Source: Halohasta litchfieldiae
GTDB lineage: Archaea; Halobacteriota; Halobacteria; Halobacteriales; Haloferacaceae
Reading direction: 5' to 3'
Assembly (NCBI RefSeq): GCF_002788215.1
Contig: NZ_CP024845.1
Location: 310,001-374,000 of the forward strand
Length of the DNA: 64,000 nucleotides
Part shown: piece after piece, positions 44,389 to 53,817 of the stretch
Layout of the letters: every line of letters begins with the position of its first letter
How positions within the stretch are numbered: position 1 is the first letter of the stretch
Position numbers and translations under genes: made by a program
The notes under the pieces: model-generated
What the model was told of the DNA's origin: nothing
Seen by the model: the letters and a program-made list of their open reading frames with translations, nothing else
The model's database searches: none

Positions 44389-44817
44389 ATGACCGTTGTC
44401 AGCGTTTCGATGCCGGAAGATCTACTCAGCCGAATCGACTCCTTTGCCGATGAACACGGCTACACAGGGCGAAGCGAGGTCGTCCGCGAGGCCGCCCGGA
44501 ACCTGTTGGGCGAGTTCGAGGACAAGCGACTCGAAGACCGAGATCTGATCTCGATTGTGACGGTGATGTTCAACTACGAGACGACCACTGTCGAGGAACG
44601 CATGATGCATCTGCGGCACGAACACGAAGAACTCGTTTCGTCGAACTTCCACAGCCACGTCGGCAACCACTACTGTATGGAACTGTTCGTCCTCGAAGGC
44701 CGATTGGACGAGATTTCGACGTTCGTCGGCAAGATCCGGGCCACCAAGGACACGCTGACAGTCGACTACTCGGTGATGCCGGTCGACGATTTTAGTTCGC
44801 TCGAAAACCTCGGCTGA
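44389..44817 (+). CDS. nikR: Nickel-responsive regulator NikR
   Basis: NikR is a ribbon-helix-helix repressor with a C-terminal ACT-type nickel domain. Residues 1-45 are the RHH ([34 protein letters not shown]). The Ni ligands known in the E. coli protein (His76, His87, His89, Cys95) align at His77, His88, His90 and Cys96 here, in [20 protein letters not shown]. Length 142 is standard. No nickel transporter or urease genes are adjacent, so targets are unknown apart from the probable own promoter. Confidence 0.9.
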   Translation: MTVVSVSMPEDLLSRIDSFADEHGYTGRSEVVREAARNLLGEFEDKRLEDRDLISIVTVMFNYETTTVEERMMHLRHEHEELVSSNFHSHVGNHYCMELFVLEGRLDEISTFVGKIRATKDTLTVDYSVMPVDDFSSLENLG

Positions 44818-44835
44818 CCGGCTCCCACGGTCCGA

Positions 44836-45645
44836 TCAGTCGATATACCGCTCGGCAATGTACACCGAGAACCCCGCGAGTCCGAGGCCGAAGAGAATGT
44901 CGACGGCCCAGTGGATACCGAGGTACATCGTTGAGATGATGATGCTGGCCGCGAGGACGGTCGCGATGCCGAGCCATATCGGATAGTCCTCGCGTGTTTT
45001 GTAGGCGAACAGCGCGACGGTCGCCGAAAGCGAGGTGTGCAGCGACGGGAAGACGTTGGTGCGGCTGTTGACCTCACTGGTGAGTAACTCGTTTGCAGTT
45101 CCCGAGTTCGTCACACTGTACAGGAGGTTCTCATAGACAACTGCGCCTGCATCTACCCCTAAATACCAGTTTCGTGGACCGTACGCAACAAAGAGAATGT
45201 ACAACGTTAAGCCGATGAAATAGTTGATACTGTAGGCGACGACGAGCCGCTGGAAGTGCTTGCGATCCGACAGCGCGATGTACGCCAAAACCGGGAAGGC
45301 GAGCACGAAGACGTAGCCATAGACGTAGACGGATGAAAAGTACGTCGTCAGTGCGTCGGATTTGAAGGATTGAATCGCAGCGACGATACCAGCGTCGTAC
45401 TCCGCCAGCAAGTACGTGATTTCGAAGCCGATCTGCCAGGAGAGATCCTGAGCCGAGTCACGGATAACCGAGTTGAGTATCAGCACGGCGGTGAGGACCG
45501 CCAGATAGGGAGCCGAGTCACGGAGACGTGGCTGTAGTTCCGTGCGGAGTTCCATGAGCCGGTTCCGGCCGACAATGGTAACTGCACCGATGAGACAGAG
45601 TGTCGCAACGACGGCTGTGACTTCCACGAGGATTGCACGTAACAT
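44836..45645 (-). CDS. PAP2-family membrane phosphatase
   Basis: The 269-residue membrane protein has about six helices and the PAP2 catalytic motifs: VFPSLHTSLSATVALF (central PSxHTS) and TMYLGIHWAVDILFGLGLAG (the SR/YLGxHxxxD-type motif). A motif-1-like segment occurs at YGPRNWYLG. Such enzymes dephosphorylate lipid or polyprenyl phosphates. The gene ends 18 bases from nikR and starts 2 bases after the solute-binding protein gene, suggesting one transcript with it. Confidence 0.82.
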   Translation of the reverse strand: MLRAILVEVTAVVATLCLIGAVTIVGRNRLMELRTELQPRLRDSAPYLAVLTAVLILNSVIRDSAQDLSWQIGFEITYLLAEYDAGIVAAIQSFKSDALTTYFSSVYVYGYVFVLAFPVLAYIALSDRKHFQRLVVAYSINYFIGLTLYILFVAYGPRNWYLGVDAGAVVYENLLYSVTNSGTANELLTSEVNSRTNVFPSLHTSLSATVALFAYKTREDYPIWLGIATVLAASIIISTMYLGIHWAVDILFGLGLAGFSVYIAERYID

Positions 45646-45647
45646 AG

Positions 45648-47672
45648 TTATATTTTTGAAATAAGTTCGGTATCGCTGTTGTACTCGTAGCCGAGCGAGC
45701 GGAACCGGTCACGTACGTCTTCGACCGACAGCTCACCATCAGTGCCGAGAAACGGGACCGTCGGATCAGTGTCTGTGTCCTCGTCCCACTGGAGGGAGTC
45801 GGCAAGCCAGTCGGTCCCGGCAAGCGGACTCGCTGCCGGCGAGGCATAGCCATCGAAGTTCTCTTGAGCGAGTGTCGACTTGTCGACGAGCTGGGCGACA
45901 AGCTGTCGAACGTCCGGATCCCGAAGCGGCTCTCGACGAGTATTGAAGCCGAGATGATAAAACGCGTTTGACCGATTCTCGATAAGTTCGATATCGGAGC
46001 TATTGTCGGCAATCGACGCGATCTGCGGACTCACAGGCCCCAGCGTGGCGTCGACACTGCCCGAGGCGAGTAGGCCGACAACCGCGGTCGTCGACACCGA
46101 CTCCAGCGTGACCGTCTCGAACGGCGGGCGGCCACCATACGGTTCTGGCGGCGGCGCGAGGTCGCTGTCAGCTGTCAGCTGCGAATCGGTTTGTGGGGCA
46201 GTGCTGTTGGTCGTCGTGTTCGTCGTGTTCGTCGTGTTCGTTGTGTTCGTCTTGTTTGTCGTGTTTGTCTTGTTTGTCGTGTTTGTCGTCGACGCGGTGC
46301 TGTCATCGTCGCCGCCGAAAAACGGGAACGACCACCCGTTTTCGTTCGAATCGCCAGTCCCGTCTGGGGTCGACGTCTCTGACGGCCAGAGGAAGTGATC
46401 GTCGAACAGGGAGAACTCGACAACGCTGCTGTCTGCGGTTTCGAACTGGAGTGGCCCGCTCCCGATTGCCGCGCTGTTGTTCGTCGTGAGTGCCTCGGTC
46501 GTCGGGCCTGCGCGACTCGACGGTCGGCCGATTTGTGTCCGCGGCTCCCAGATGTCTTCACGCAAAATTGGGACGGTGAGGGCTCGCTGGGCGACAGCCC
46601 GCGTGGTATCGGTAAACGTGAGCCGCAGTCGCCGGGAGTTTTTCACCGTCACCTCGTCGACAACTGAGACCTCCCCACCGAACCGTTCCGAGGGGATCGG
46701 TTTGCTCGCCGCTCCGAGCGAGGTGTCCTGGAGGAACTCGTAGGTAAAGCCGACATCGAAGGCCGACAGCTGCTTGCCGTCGTGCCACAGCAACTCGTCC
46801 CGGAGCCTGATTTCGACCTCAGGTGTGTCCGTGCCGTCGACCCAGCTAATCTCGCGAGCGAGCCACGGAACGTACTCCGAGCCCTGTTCGAGAGCGACCG
46901 AATCGTAGACGAGATCGAGCAGCGACTGCTCGCCCTGATAGGTCGACACAATCGGGTTCCGGTTCGAGGTGAGTCGGTCGTTGGCGGTCGCAAGTCGGAG
47001 CGTGGGTTGTTCGTTGTCGCCTCCCTCTAACAACAGGAGGTTGTGTGGCCGTGTCGGTTCTCCAAGCGCGGGATCACGCTCCTCGGGATCCCAGCCCGTA
47101 AACCGGTCGGTCCGAACCCCCGTGAGCAGGTCCGGAAAGACAACTGGCGATATCGGTTGGGAGCGGGCGAGTTCCTCTTGGAGTGCCGTCACGTCCTGTT
47201 GTCGCTTATCTCCTGTGTGTGAGCGTTGGGCCGCCAGAAGGGTATCACAAGTTTGATTGGTAAACCCAAAGGGGTTCTGCCAGCCGTTTTCAGTTGTGTA
47301 CGCCGAGTTGAATAATGGATACAGTGCGTCAGGATCGGGTGGGCGTGCGAAGGGGGCCTGTCCAACGTAGATGTCGAAGTCGTGGTTCAACAGCACCTGT
47401 TGGGTGAACTGTCCGATACTGACCAGACTCAGGCGGACATTGATGCCGACCGCTTCGAGGTTCGACCGCAGCTGTTGAGCGATTTGAATCCCAAAGGGGT
47501 CGCTGTCGGCAGGCAGCACCTTGATATCGAGCGAGAGCTGTGATCGCTCGGAATCGTCGCCAATGTTCTGAAATTGGCCCACACAGCCTGCTGTCGAGAC
47601 TGTCGAGGCCGCGGCTCCAGCAATTACTGCACGGCGGGAGAGCGACGAAGATGTATTGGGGGGAGTCATCAA
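45648..47672 (-). CDS. Exported solute-binding lipoprotein (SBP family 5), apparently circularly permuted
   Basis: A 674-residue lipoprotein has a Tat-type signal (LSRRAVIAGAAASTVSTAG) and lipobox Cys. Residues about 45-230 resemble the C-terminal lobe of oligopeptide-binding proteins (SDPFGIQIAQQLRSNLEAVG, PPDPDALYPLFNSAY). Residues about 235-650 resemble the N-terminal and middle parts (PTLRLATANDRLTSN, LRDELLWHDGKQLSAFDVGF, YHLGFNTRREPLRDPDVRQL). This order is the reverse of the family's. A Thr/Asn-rich loop lies at about 460-490. No ABC permease or ATPase gene is adjacent. Confidence 0.8.
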   Translation of the reverse strand: MMTPPNTSSSLSRRAVIAGAAASTVSTAGCVGQFQNIGDDSERSQLSLDIKVLPADSDPFGIQIAQQLRSNLEAVGINVRLSLVSIGQFTQQVLLNHDFDIYVGQAPFARPPDPDALYPLFNSAYTTENGWQNPFGFTNQTCDTLLAAQRSHTGDKRQQDVTALQEELARSQPISPVVFPDLLTGVRTDRFTGWDPEERDPALGEPTRPHNLLLLEGGDNEQPTLRLATANDRLTSNRNPIVSTYQGEQSLLDLVYDSVALEQGSEYVPWLAREISWVDGTDTPEVEIRLRDELLWHDGKQLSAFDVGFTYEFLQDTSLGAASKPIPSERFGGEVSVVDEVTVKNSRRLRLTFTDTTRAVAQRALTVPILREDIWEPRTQIGRPSSRAGPTTEALTTNNSAAIGSGPLQFETADSSVVEFSLFDDHFLWPSETSTPDGTGDSNENGWSFPFFGGDDDSTASTTNTTNKTNTTNKTNTTNTTNTTNTTTNSTAPQTDSQLTADSDLAPPPEPYGGRPPFETVTLESVSTTAVVGLLASGSVDATLGPVSPQIASIADNSSDIELIENRSNAFYHLGFNTRREPLRDPDVRQLVAQLVDKSTLAQENFDGYASPAASPLAGTDWLADSLQWDEDTDTDPTVPFLGTDGELSVEDVRDRFRSLGYEYNSDTELISKI
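46205..46290. repeat. 9-bp minisatellite encoding a run of N-glycosylation sequons
   Basis: About nine degenerate 9-bp or 6-bp units of the type GTCGTGTTC run along the plus strand. On the coding strand they give alternating Asn and Thr (TNTTNKTNTTNKTNTT and onward). The purity of the units suggests slippage expansion. Confidence 0.85.
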
Positions 47673-47755
47673 ATATGGCGAAATCTGTTCGTCATGTATT
47701 GTTCGCAGGTAGATATAATAAGACTACGATCATAACCCTGCAGTGGTATCGGTTC

Positions 47756-49006
47756 TCAAAGATAGCCGAACAGCGGGAGTCCAAGCCCGACAAACCAGCC
47801 GAGACAGGCGATCACGATCAGTGGCGGATCCGACTCCGTGACCGTTCCCTCCTCGCCGAATCGTCCCGAATTGTGTGAGTTCACGACCCCGACTGCGAGC
47901 AGACCCAACGTGAATAGCAGGCCAAGTCGATGTAAGATAAGCTGGAGCGGCACCGTGCCGACATCGATGGCGGCGAAATCGTAGACGAAGCCGGCACCCA
48001 GCCCAGCAACTGTAAATCCAAACGCCCCCTGCGGGCGGAGCCGCGGGGCCAGTAGGGCAACAAGAGTTGGTGGACCAAGGGCGATAAGGGGGTACAACAG
48101 CCCCGCAAACAGCTGTGGTGACTGGGTTGGAATCGCCGTTTCGAGTGCGATTCCGGCGATCCGAACCCCAAGTAGAAGCCCGGCCAACGCTCCCGCCAGC
48201 AGGAACCCGTATCGGTTTCTGATCGCCGCACGGCTGAGATCATGCCCGGCACGCCGGAGTTGCTGCCGGCTCTGTGGGGCGAGGATCGTCGACAGCAAGA
48301 GGCCAACAGTGAGTTGGATCTCGGTGATCCAGCCGTCGTTCCAGCCCCCAGTGGTGCCGTAGTAGGTCCGACTCACTCCGTCGACGAACGGCTGGTCGAT
48401 AAACGTCCGCTCGATGAGCCGCGAGGAGTCGTGAATGTCGGTCACGGTGTGTCGGAGCCGGAACCAATCGAAGTACTCCTCGTGAACTTGGATGGCTGTC
48501 CACTCGCCGGATGGAGGGCTGTAGGCTCGGATATGGGACCGCGAGCCGAGATAGGAGCCGGTGTGGAGTTGGTAGCTCTCGTCGACCCACTGCTGTTGGC
48601 CGTCATCGAGTCGTTGGTCGACGTAGCTGTAGCGCGTCGACCCGGCCGCATCGTCCCAGTCGACGCCGTCGTCGACGACATAGCTCTCGGCGTCGGCGTC
48701 GGTCTCGGAGTCGTTGACCGGCTCCCAATCTAGATTCGCGGAGTCGACGAGCGCAGTTCGCGTCCGATCCGGCGGGCCGTAGATGATGACGTTGACCGCG
48801 AGTGTCCGCCCACTGGCCGACGCCGAACGACTGGTGTAGGGCCACAGATAGCTTCCGTTGTCGACGGGCTGGATGAGTTGTGACTCCCGCACTGTCGAGA
48901 CACCGTCTCCGGGTTCGTCTACGGTCGTTCCGATACCGGTGGCTACGACGTAGGAGCCAGCCAGCAACACCAGCAGGACGCTGAGTATCGTGCGCCGACG
49001 GTTCAT
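47756..49006 (-). CDS. Membrane protein with LssY-like domain
   Basis: The 416-residue protein has one N-terminal helix, then an extracytoplasmic domain (about 60-240) with LAVNVIIYGPPDRTRTALVD and SYVDQRLDDGQQQWVDESYQ, and then five or six C-terminal helices. The soluble part resembles the LssY C-terminal domain, often found together with PAP2 phosphatases. Two genes downstream lies a PAP2 gene, in agreement. The match is by recall and the function unknown. It is separated from the solute-binding gene by about 80 AT-rich bases. Confidence 0.6.
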   Translation of the reverse strand: MNRRRTILSVLLVLLAGSYVVATGIGTTVDEPGDGVSTVRESQLIQPVDNGSYLWPYTSRSASASGRTLAVNVIIYGPPDRTRTALVDSANLDWEPVNDSETDADAESYVVDDGVDWDDAAGSTRYSYVDQRLDDGQQQWVDESYQLHTGSYLGSRSHIRAYSPPSGEWTAIQVHEEYFDWFRLRHTVTDIHDSSRLIERTFIDQPFVDGVSRTYYGTTGGWNDGWITEIQLTVGLLLSTILAPQSRQQLRRAGHDLSRAAIRNRYGFLLAGALAGLLLGVRIAGIALETAIPTQSPQLFAGLLYPLIALGPPTLVALLAPRLRPQGAFGFTVAGLGAGFVYDFAAIDVGTVPLQLILHRLGLLFTLGLLAVGVVNSHNSGRFGEEGTVTESDPPLIVIACLGWFVGLGLPLFGYL

Positions 49007-49192
49007 CTGAATTGTATACAGGGGTACCTCTCAAAAAGCATGTTGTTCAGTCTGCTGACACCTGATCAACGATATACTAATTCGTGGACAATCAGCTGTC
49101 GACGCCTCGTAGACGTGTAATTTCGATAACCAAGTTTTGTCTACCTGTATACATCAGCGTAGGTTTATGTCTTCGCAGTAATTGATACGAAT

Positions 49193-50098
49193 GTGGCGTT
49201 ATCATTGATACTTCAGGGGATTCCAACCAGTGTAGATGGCATTCTCACACAGTACGGCGGGGCATTGCTATCGGTCGCGGTTACAGCACTCACGTTCATC
49301 ATTGCGTTTTTCGTCATTTACCGAATCGGAAAGTCGGTCCTCGTTCGGGCGACGAAACGAGCGCTCAACGCACGTGAGTTCTCCACGGCGGTCGTCAGTC
49401 TCGGATCGAGTATTGCCGGGATTGTCGCGCTGTTCGGCGCGGTGGCAATCGCGGCGACCGTCGCCGGGTTTCCGGCGATCCTCACGGCGTTCGCAACGAT
49501 CTCCGGTGCGCTTGCACTGGGCTTTGCGTTCGCCGCGGGCGATATCATCGAGAACTTCGTCGCGGGCATCTTCATTCTCAAGGACAAGCCGTTTACCGTC
49601 GGTGACCACATCCAGTGGAGTGGCAACGACGGGATCGTCCGCGAGATCAACCTCCGGGTCACGAAACTCGATACGTTCAACAACGAACAGGTCACGGTGC
49701 CGAACAGCGATCTGGCCAACTCCGTCGTGATGAATCCGGTCGCCAACGAGACGCGCCGGGTGCCGTTCGACTTCGGCATCGAGTACGACGCTGACATCGA
49801 GTTGGCTCGTGACATCATCATCGACGAAGCAAACAAGATCGATGGCATTCTCGCTGACCCAGCACCGACCGCACCTGTTACCGGGCTCGCAGACTCGGCG
49901 GTCGTCCTCAACGGTCGCGTCTGGATCAACCCACGCGAGACGGGTGCCGGTGGCGTGAAAACGAAGTGGGTCGAGGCTGTCAAAAACCGCTTCGATGCAG
50001 AGGGAGTCGGGATGCCGTACCCGCACACGGAACTCACTGGATCGGTCGAAGTCGACTCCGCGGAGTTCGAGCCGACCGGGCCAGTCACCAACGACTAA
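49193..50098 (+). CDS. Mechanosensitive ion channel (MscS family)
   Basis: The 301-residue channel has three N-terminal helices, the Gly/Ala-rich pore helix (FATISGALALGFAFAAGDII), then the beta domain (KPFTVGDHIQWSGNDGIVRE; VTVPNSDLANSVVMNPVANE) and an alpha/beta C-terminal domain. GTG 49193 is the chosen start. MscS channels open on membrane tension to release solutes after hypo-osmotic shock. Confidence 0.9.
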   Translation: MALSLILQGIPTSVDGILTQYGGALLSVAVTALTFIIAFFVIYRIGKSVLVRATKRALNAREFSTAVVSLGSSIAGIVALFGAVAIAATVAGFPAILTAFATISGALALGFAFAAGDIIENFVAGIFILKDKPFTVGDHIQWSGNDGIVREINLRVTKLDTFNNEQVTVPNSDLANSVVMNPVANETRRVPFDFGIEYDADIELARDIIIDEANKIDGILADPAPTAPVTGLADSAVVLNGRVWINPRETGAGGVKTKWVEAVKNRFDAEGVGMPYPHTELTGSVEVDSAEFEPTGPVTND

Positions 50099-50213
50099 CG
50101 CGAGAGTCAGTCTCGCTGGATTCTTTTTATATTGGGTTACGACCGAGCACGTCGACAGCACCAGCTCCTCGCGTACTGTAAGGTTCAAATGGGATGGGAA
50201 CAGACCACTCGGT

Positions 50214-51368
50214 ATGAATGGCAATCGGTTCGGTCGACTTTTTCAGGTGACGACCTACGGCGAGAGCCACGGCGAGGCGATGGGCGTCACTGTCAGTGGC
50301 TGTCCAGCAGGGCTTGAACTGGACGAAGACGACATTCAGGCGGAACTCGACCGGCGGAAACCCGGCCAGTCGATGATCACAACCTCTCGTGGGGAGCCGG
50401 ATGCAGTCAAGATCAACTCTGGAACCCAAGACGGCTACACGACCGGCACTCCCATCGGGATGGTCATCGAAAACAAGGACGCCCAATCGGGCAAGTACGA
50501 ACCGTACGTCACCGCGCCGCGGCCCTCACACGGCGACTTCACGTACTCCGCGAAATTCGGGACCCGAAACTGGGGTGGCGGTGGCCGATCCTCTGCACGG
50601 GAGACGGTGAACTGGGTCGCCGCCGGGGCGATTGCCAAGCAGATCAACGAAGCCCACGGCATCGAGGTCAAGGCCCACGTCAACCAGATCGGCGACGTGA
50701 AAGCTGGCGACGTGACGTGGGAAGACATGCTCGAACACACCGAGGACAACGAGATCCGGTGTGCTGACCCCGAAGCCGCTGAGGAGATGCGAGATCTCGC
50801 GGATAAATACCAGCAGGAGGGTGACTCCATCGGTGGCTCGATCTACTTCGAGGCCCGCGGGGTTCCCCGCGGTCTGGGATCGCCCCGATTTGATTCGTTC
50901 CCCTCGCGGCTCGGCCAAGCGATGTTCTCGGTTCCGGCCTGTACCCACGTCGAGTTCGGCCTCGGCAAGGAGGCCCGCGAATGGACCGGCAGCGACCGCA
51001 ACGAGGACTGGGCGTTCGACGACAACGGCGACCCGGTTCCGAAGGGCAACAAACACGGTGGCCTGCAGGGCGGGATCACCACCGGCCAGCCGATCTGGGG
51101 CGAGGCGACGTGGCACGCGCCGACGTCGATTCCGAAAAAACAGGAGACCGTCGACTGGGAGACCGGCGAGTCCAAAGAGATCCAAGTGGTTGGTCGACAC
51201 GACCCTGTCCTCCCGCCACGCGGCGTCCCGGTCGTCGAGGCCATGCTGAATCTGCTGATCGTCGACTTCATGCTGCTGTCGGGGCAGATTAATCCCGACC
51301 GACTCGACGGCGACGTCGGCGAGTACGATACGGACTACCACCCACGCAGTCCGGGCAATATGGACTGA
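50214..51368 (+). CDS. aroC: Chorismate synthase
   Basis: AroC makes chorismate from EPSP with reduced FMN, the last shared step of aromatic amino acid synthesis and a precursor step for menaquinone. ATG 50214 gives 384 residues. Family motifs are GRLFQVTTYGESHGEAMGV, ELDRRKPGQSMITTSRGEPD, YTGTP-like TTGTPIGMVIENKD, GGGGRSSARETVNWVAAGAI and the C-terminal RHDPVLPPRGVPVVEAM. The long upstream extension in frame is not conserved. Confidence 0.95.
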   Translation: MNGNRFGRLFQVTTYGESHGEAMGVTVSGCPAGLELDEDDIQAELDRRKPGQSMITTSRGEPDAVKINSGTQDGYTTGTPIGMVIENKDAQSGKYEPYVTAPRPSHGDFTYSAKFGTRNWGGGGRSSARETVNWVAAGAIAKQINEAHGIEVKAHVNQIGDVKAGDVTWEDMLEHTEDNEIRCADPEAAEEMRDLADKYQQEGDSIGGSIYFEARGVPRGLGSPRFDSFPSRLGQAMFSVPACTHVEFGLGKEAREWTGSDRNEDWAFDDNGDPVPKGNKHGGLQGGITTGQPIWGEATWHAPTSIPKKQETVDWETGESKEIQVVGRHDPVLPPRGVPVVEAMLNLLIVDFMLLSGQINPDRLDGDVGEYDTDYHPRSPGNMD

Positions 51369-51916
51369 GGGTCGACTGTCGGACTCGAATTTCGTTCCTC
51401 TTTGTCACTGCTTGATCGACTGCCGCTGTCGAGTTTATATCTATTTTCAAGCGATCGGTCGACAGTGTTCCCACGCTCGGGGTTGTAACTCTCAAGAAAG
51501 TTGCCTCCACGGCGTCGTTTCGGTCGCCATCGACGGCTCTCGGCGACATTTGTTCTCGGAAACGGTCTGTGGTACAGCCGAATGGGGTGTCGACCTTCAC
51601 TTGACAATTTTGAGACATTTATTTGGAGCTTATCTGTGACTAATCTGACCCGTTCTGTACCGCCTCGGCTCAATTTGACGTGTCGACGGCCAGATTCGGT
51701 GGGAATTCGTATGACATTCACTATCGTAATTAAGTATAGTTAAACTCAATGTGCCATTACATTCTGTATATCTGCACAGACACGACTAACCACTGGACAT
51801 TTATTCAACAAACTAAATCTTTCATTATTGTTCCTTGTCAATCCATAGCAAACTCTTTTACCCCGGACTGGCAAACAACGCCTACGAGTGGCCCAGAGGG
51901 GCCGTGAGATCAAATT
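51369..51916. promoter_or_regulatory. AT-rich 548-base gap upstream of porA with promoter and 5' UTR hairpin
   Basis: No credible gene was found on either strand. The interval becomes strongly AT-rich from about 51600. CTCTTTTA at 51853-51860 is a probable porA TATA element, which leaves a leader of roughly 35 bases. GGCCC (51890-51894) pairs with GGGCC (51899-51903) around AGAG, ending 13 bases before the ATG. A leader with a stable hairpin is unusual in haloarchaea, where most mRNAs are leaderless. Confidence 0.5.
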
Positions 51917-53815
51917 ATGACTGACAACGAACTTATCTGGCGAATTGCAGGAGGTTCCGGTGACGGAATTGCCTCAACAAGCCAGAACTTCGCCAAAGCA
52001 CTGATGCGTTCAGGGCTGGACGTATTCACGCATCGACACTATCCATCGCGGATTCGCGGTGGTCACACCTATACCGAAATTCGTGCCGCCTCGGAGACGG
52101 TGAAATCCCGTGGTGACGGCTACAACTTCCTGCTCGCGCTGGGTGACTCCTTTGCGCGCAACCCGAAGGAAGGCTCCGTCTACGGCAACGAGGAGATCAA
52201 ACCGCTCTCGGAGAACCTCGACGAACTCCGCGAGGGCGGCGTCATCATCTACGATTCCGGGCTTCTCGACGCCTCGGAGATCGAAAACTTCGACGAGCGC
52301 GTCGAGGAGAACAACTGGCACGTCTACGATCTCGATCTCCGAACGATGGCCCGCGAACAGGGCCGCGAGGTCATGCGCAACACCGCCGGTGTCGGCGCGA
52401 CCTGCGCGCTCGCAGGCATCGAACTCCAGTGGATCGAAGACCTCATGACCGAGGCGATGCCGGAGAAGATTCTCGACCCCAACCTCGAGATTCTCCACAA
52501 CGCCTACGAGATGGTCAACGAGGAGTACGACGTCGACGCCCACGACATCAAGGTTCCCGAGGGCAGCCACGATGAAGAGCAGGTCCTACTGTCGGGCTCC
52601 GATACAATCGCCTACGGCTCGATTGACGAGGGCTGTCGGTTCATCGCGGGCTACCCGATGACCCCGTGGACCGAAGTGTTCACCATCATGGCCCAGAACC
52701 TGCCCGAACTGGGCGGGATCTCCGAGCAGGTCGAAGACGAGATCGCCGCAGCCGCACTCGCCATCGGTGCCAGCCACGCTGGTGCGAAGGCGATGTCCGG
52801 GTCGTCCGGTGGCGGTTTCGCCCTGATGAGCGAACCGCTCGGTCTCGCAGAGATGACCGAGACGCCGCTGGTCCTCATCGAGGCCATGCGCGCGGGACCA
52901 TGTACGGGGATGCCGACGAAGCCCGAACAGGGCGACCTCGAACACGTGCTGTACACCTCACAGGGTGACTCCCAGCGCGTCGTCTTCGCCCCCGGCACCG
53001 TCGCCGAGGCCTACACCCAGACCCGCCGAGCGTTCCAGATCGCCTACGAGTACCAGATCCCAGTGATCGTGCTCTACGATCAGAAGCTCGGCGGCGAACT
53101 GATGAACGTCGACGCCTCGGTCTTCGACGAAGCACCGAACCCATCGCTGGGTTCGACGCTCACCGAAGCCGAGCTCGAAGACGCACCACACGACCAGAGT
53201 GGGAAGTACAGTCGCTTCCAGCACGACGTCGACAATGGCGTCAGCCCGCGGTCGATCCCCGGCCAGAAGGGCGGTCGCTTCCTCGCAACCGGTAACGAGC
53301 ACACGCCGGAGGGACACATCGAAGAGTCCCCGGAAAACCGTGTCGCTCAGATGGACCGCCGCGAGCAGAAGCTCAACGCCATCGCTGACGACCTGACCTC
53401 TCAGGACGAGAGTCACCAGACCTACAACGGTCCCGACGAGGCGACCTACGGGCTGATGACCTTCGGCAGTTCGCAGGGAACCGTCGAAGAGGCTGTCGAC
53501 CGACTCAACGATCAGGGTTACTCGGTCAAATCCCTCGGTGTCTCGGATATGGCACCGTACCCAGTTGAGGAAGTCACGGCGTTCATCGAGAGCGTCGACG
53601 AGGTGCTCGTCGTCGAGATGAACGCCTCCGCACAGTTCCGCGGACTAACCCAGAAAGAACTGGGTCAGTACGGCGAGAAACTATCGAGCTTGCTCAAGTA
53701 CAACGGCAACCCCTTCGAGCCAGCCGACATTGTCGAGGGCTTTACCACGACAATCGTCGAGGACGAAGAGCTAACTGGCATCGAGACCAAGTTCGTACCA
53801 GCCGCAGGTGACTAA
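51917..53815 (+). CDS. porA: Pyruvate:ferredoxin oxidoreductase, alpha subunit
   Basis: This subunit of the two-subunit haloarchaeal 2-oxoacid:ferredoxin oxidoreductases provides the gamma and alpha domains. At 632 residues it has the gamma domain first (WRIAGGSGDGIASTSQNFAK; HRHYPSRIRGGHTYTEIRA). The alpha domain follows (GSDTIAYGSIDEGCRFIAGY; ASHAGAKAMSGSSGGGFALM), then domain II (YGLMTFGSSQGTVEEAVDRL). Length and the ending FVPAAGD match the pyruvate enzyme as I recall it, rather than the shorter 2-oxoglutarate KorA. The beta gene follows after 2 bases. Confidence 0.88.
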   Translation: MTDNELIWRIAGGSGDGIASTSQNFAKALMRSGLDVFTHRHYPSRIRGGHTYTEIRAASETVKSRGDGYNFLLALGDSFARNPKEGSVYGNEEIKPLSENLDELREGGVIIYDSGLLDASEIENFDERVEENNWHVYDLDLRTMAREQGREVMRNTAGVGATCALAGIELQWIEDLMTEAMPEKILDPNLEILHNAYEMVNEEYDVDAHDIKVPEGSHDEEQVLLSGSDTIAYGSIDEGCRFIAGYPMTPWTEVFTIMAQNLPELGGISEQVEDEIAAAALAIGASHAGAKAMSGSSGGGFALMSEPLGLAEMTETPLVLIEAMRAGPCTGMPTKPEQGDLEHVLYTSQGDSQRVVFAPGTVAEAYTQTRRAFQIAYEYQIPVIVLYDQKLGGELMNVDASVFDEAPNPSLGSTLTEAELEDAPHDQSGKYSRFQHDVDNGVSPRSIPGQKGGRFLATGNEHTPEGHIEESPENRVAQMDRREQKLNAIADDLTSQDESHQTYNGPDEATYGLMTFGSSQGTVEEAVDRLNDQGYSVKSLGVSDMAPYPVEEVTAFIESVDEVLVVEMNASAQFRGLTQKELGQYGEKLSSLLKYNGNPFEPADIVEGFTTTIVEDEELTGIETKFVPAAGD

Positions 53816-53817
53816 CT

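Noticed and set aside
51289-51750. Small genes in the aroC-porA gap
   Set aside because: Several frames of about 75-130 codons exist on both strands but they lack conserved-looking sequence and proper starts, and the region is AT-rich like a promoter.
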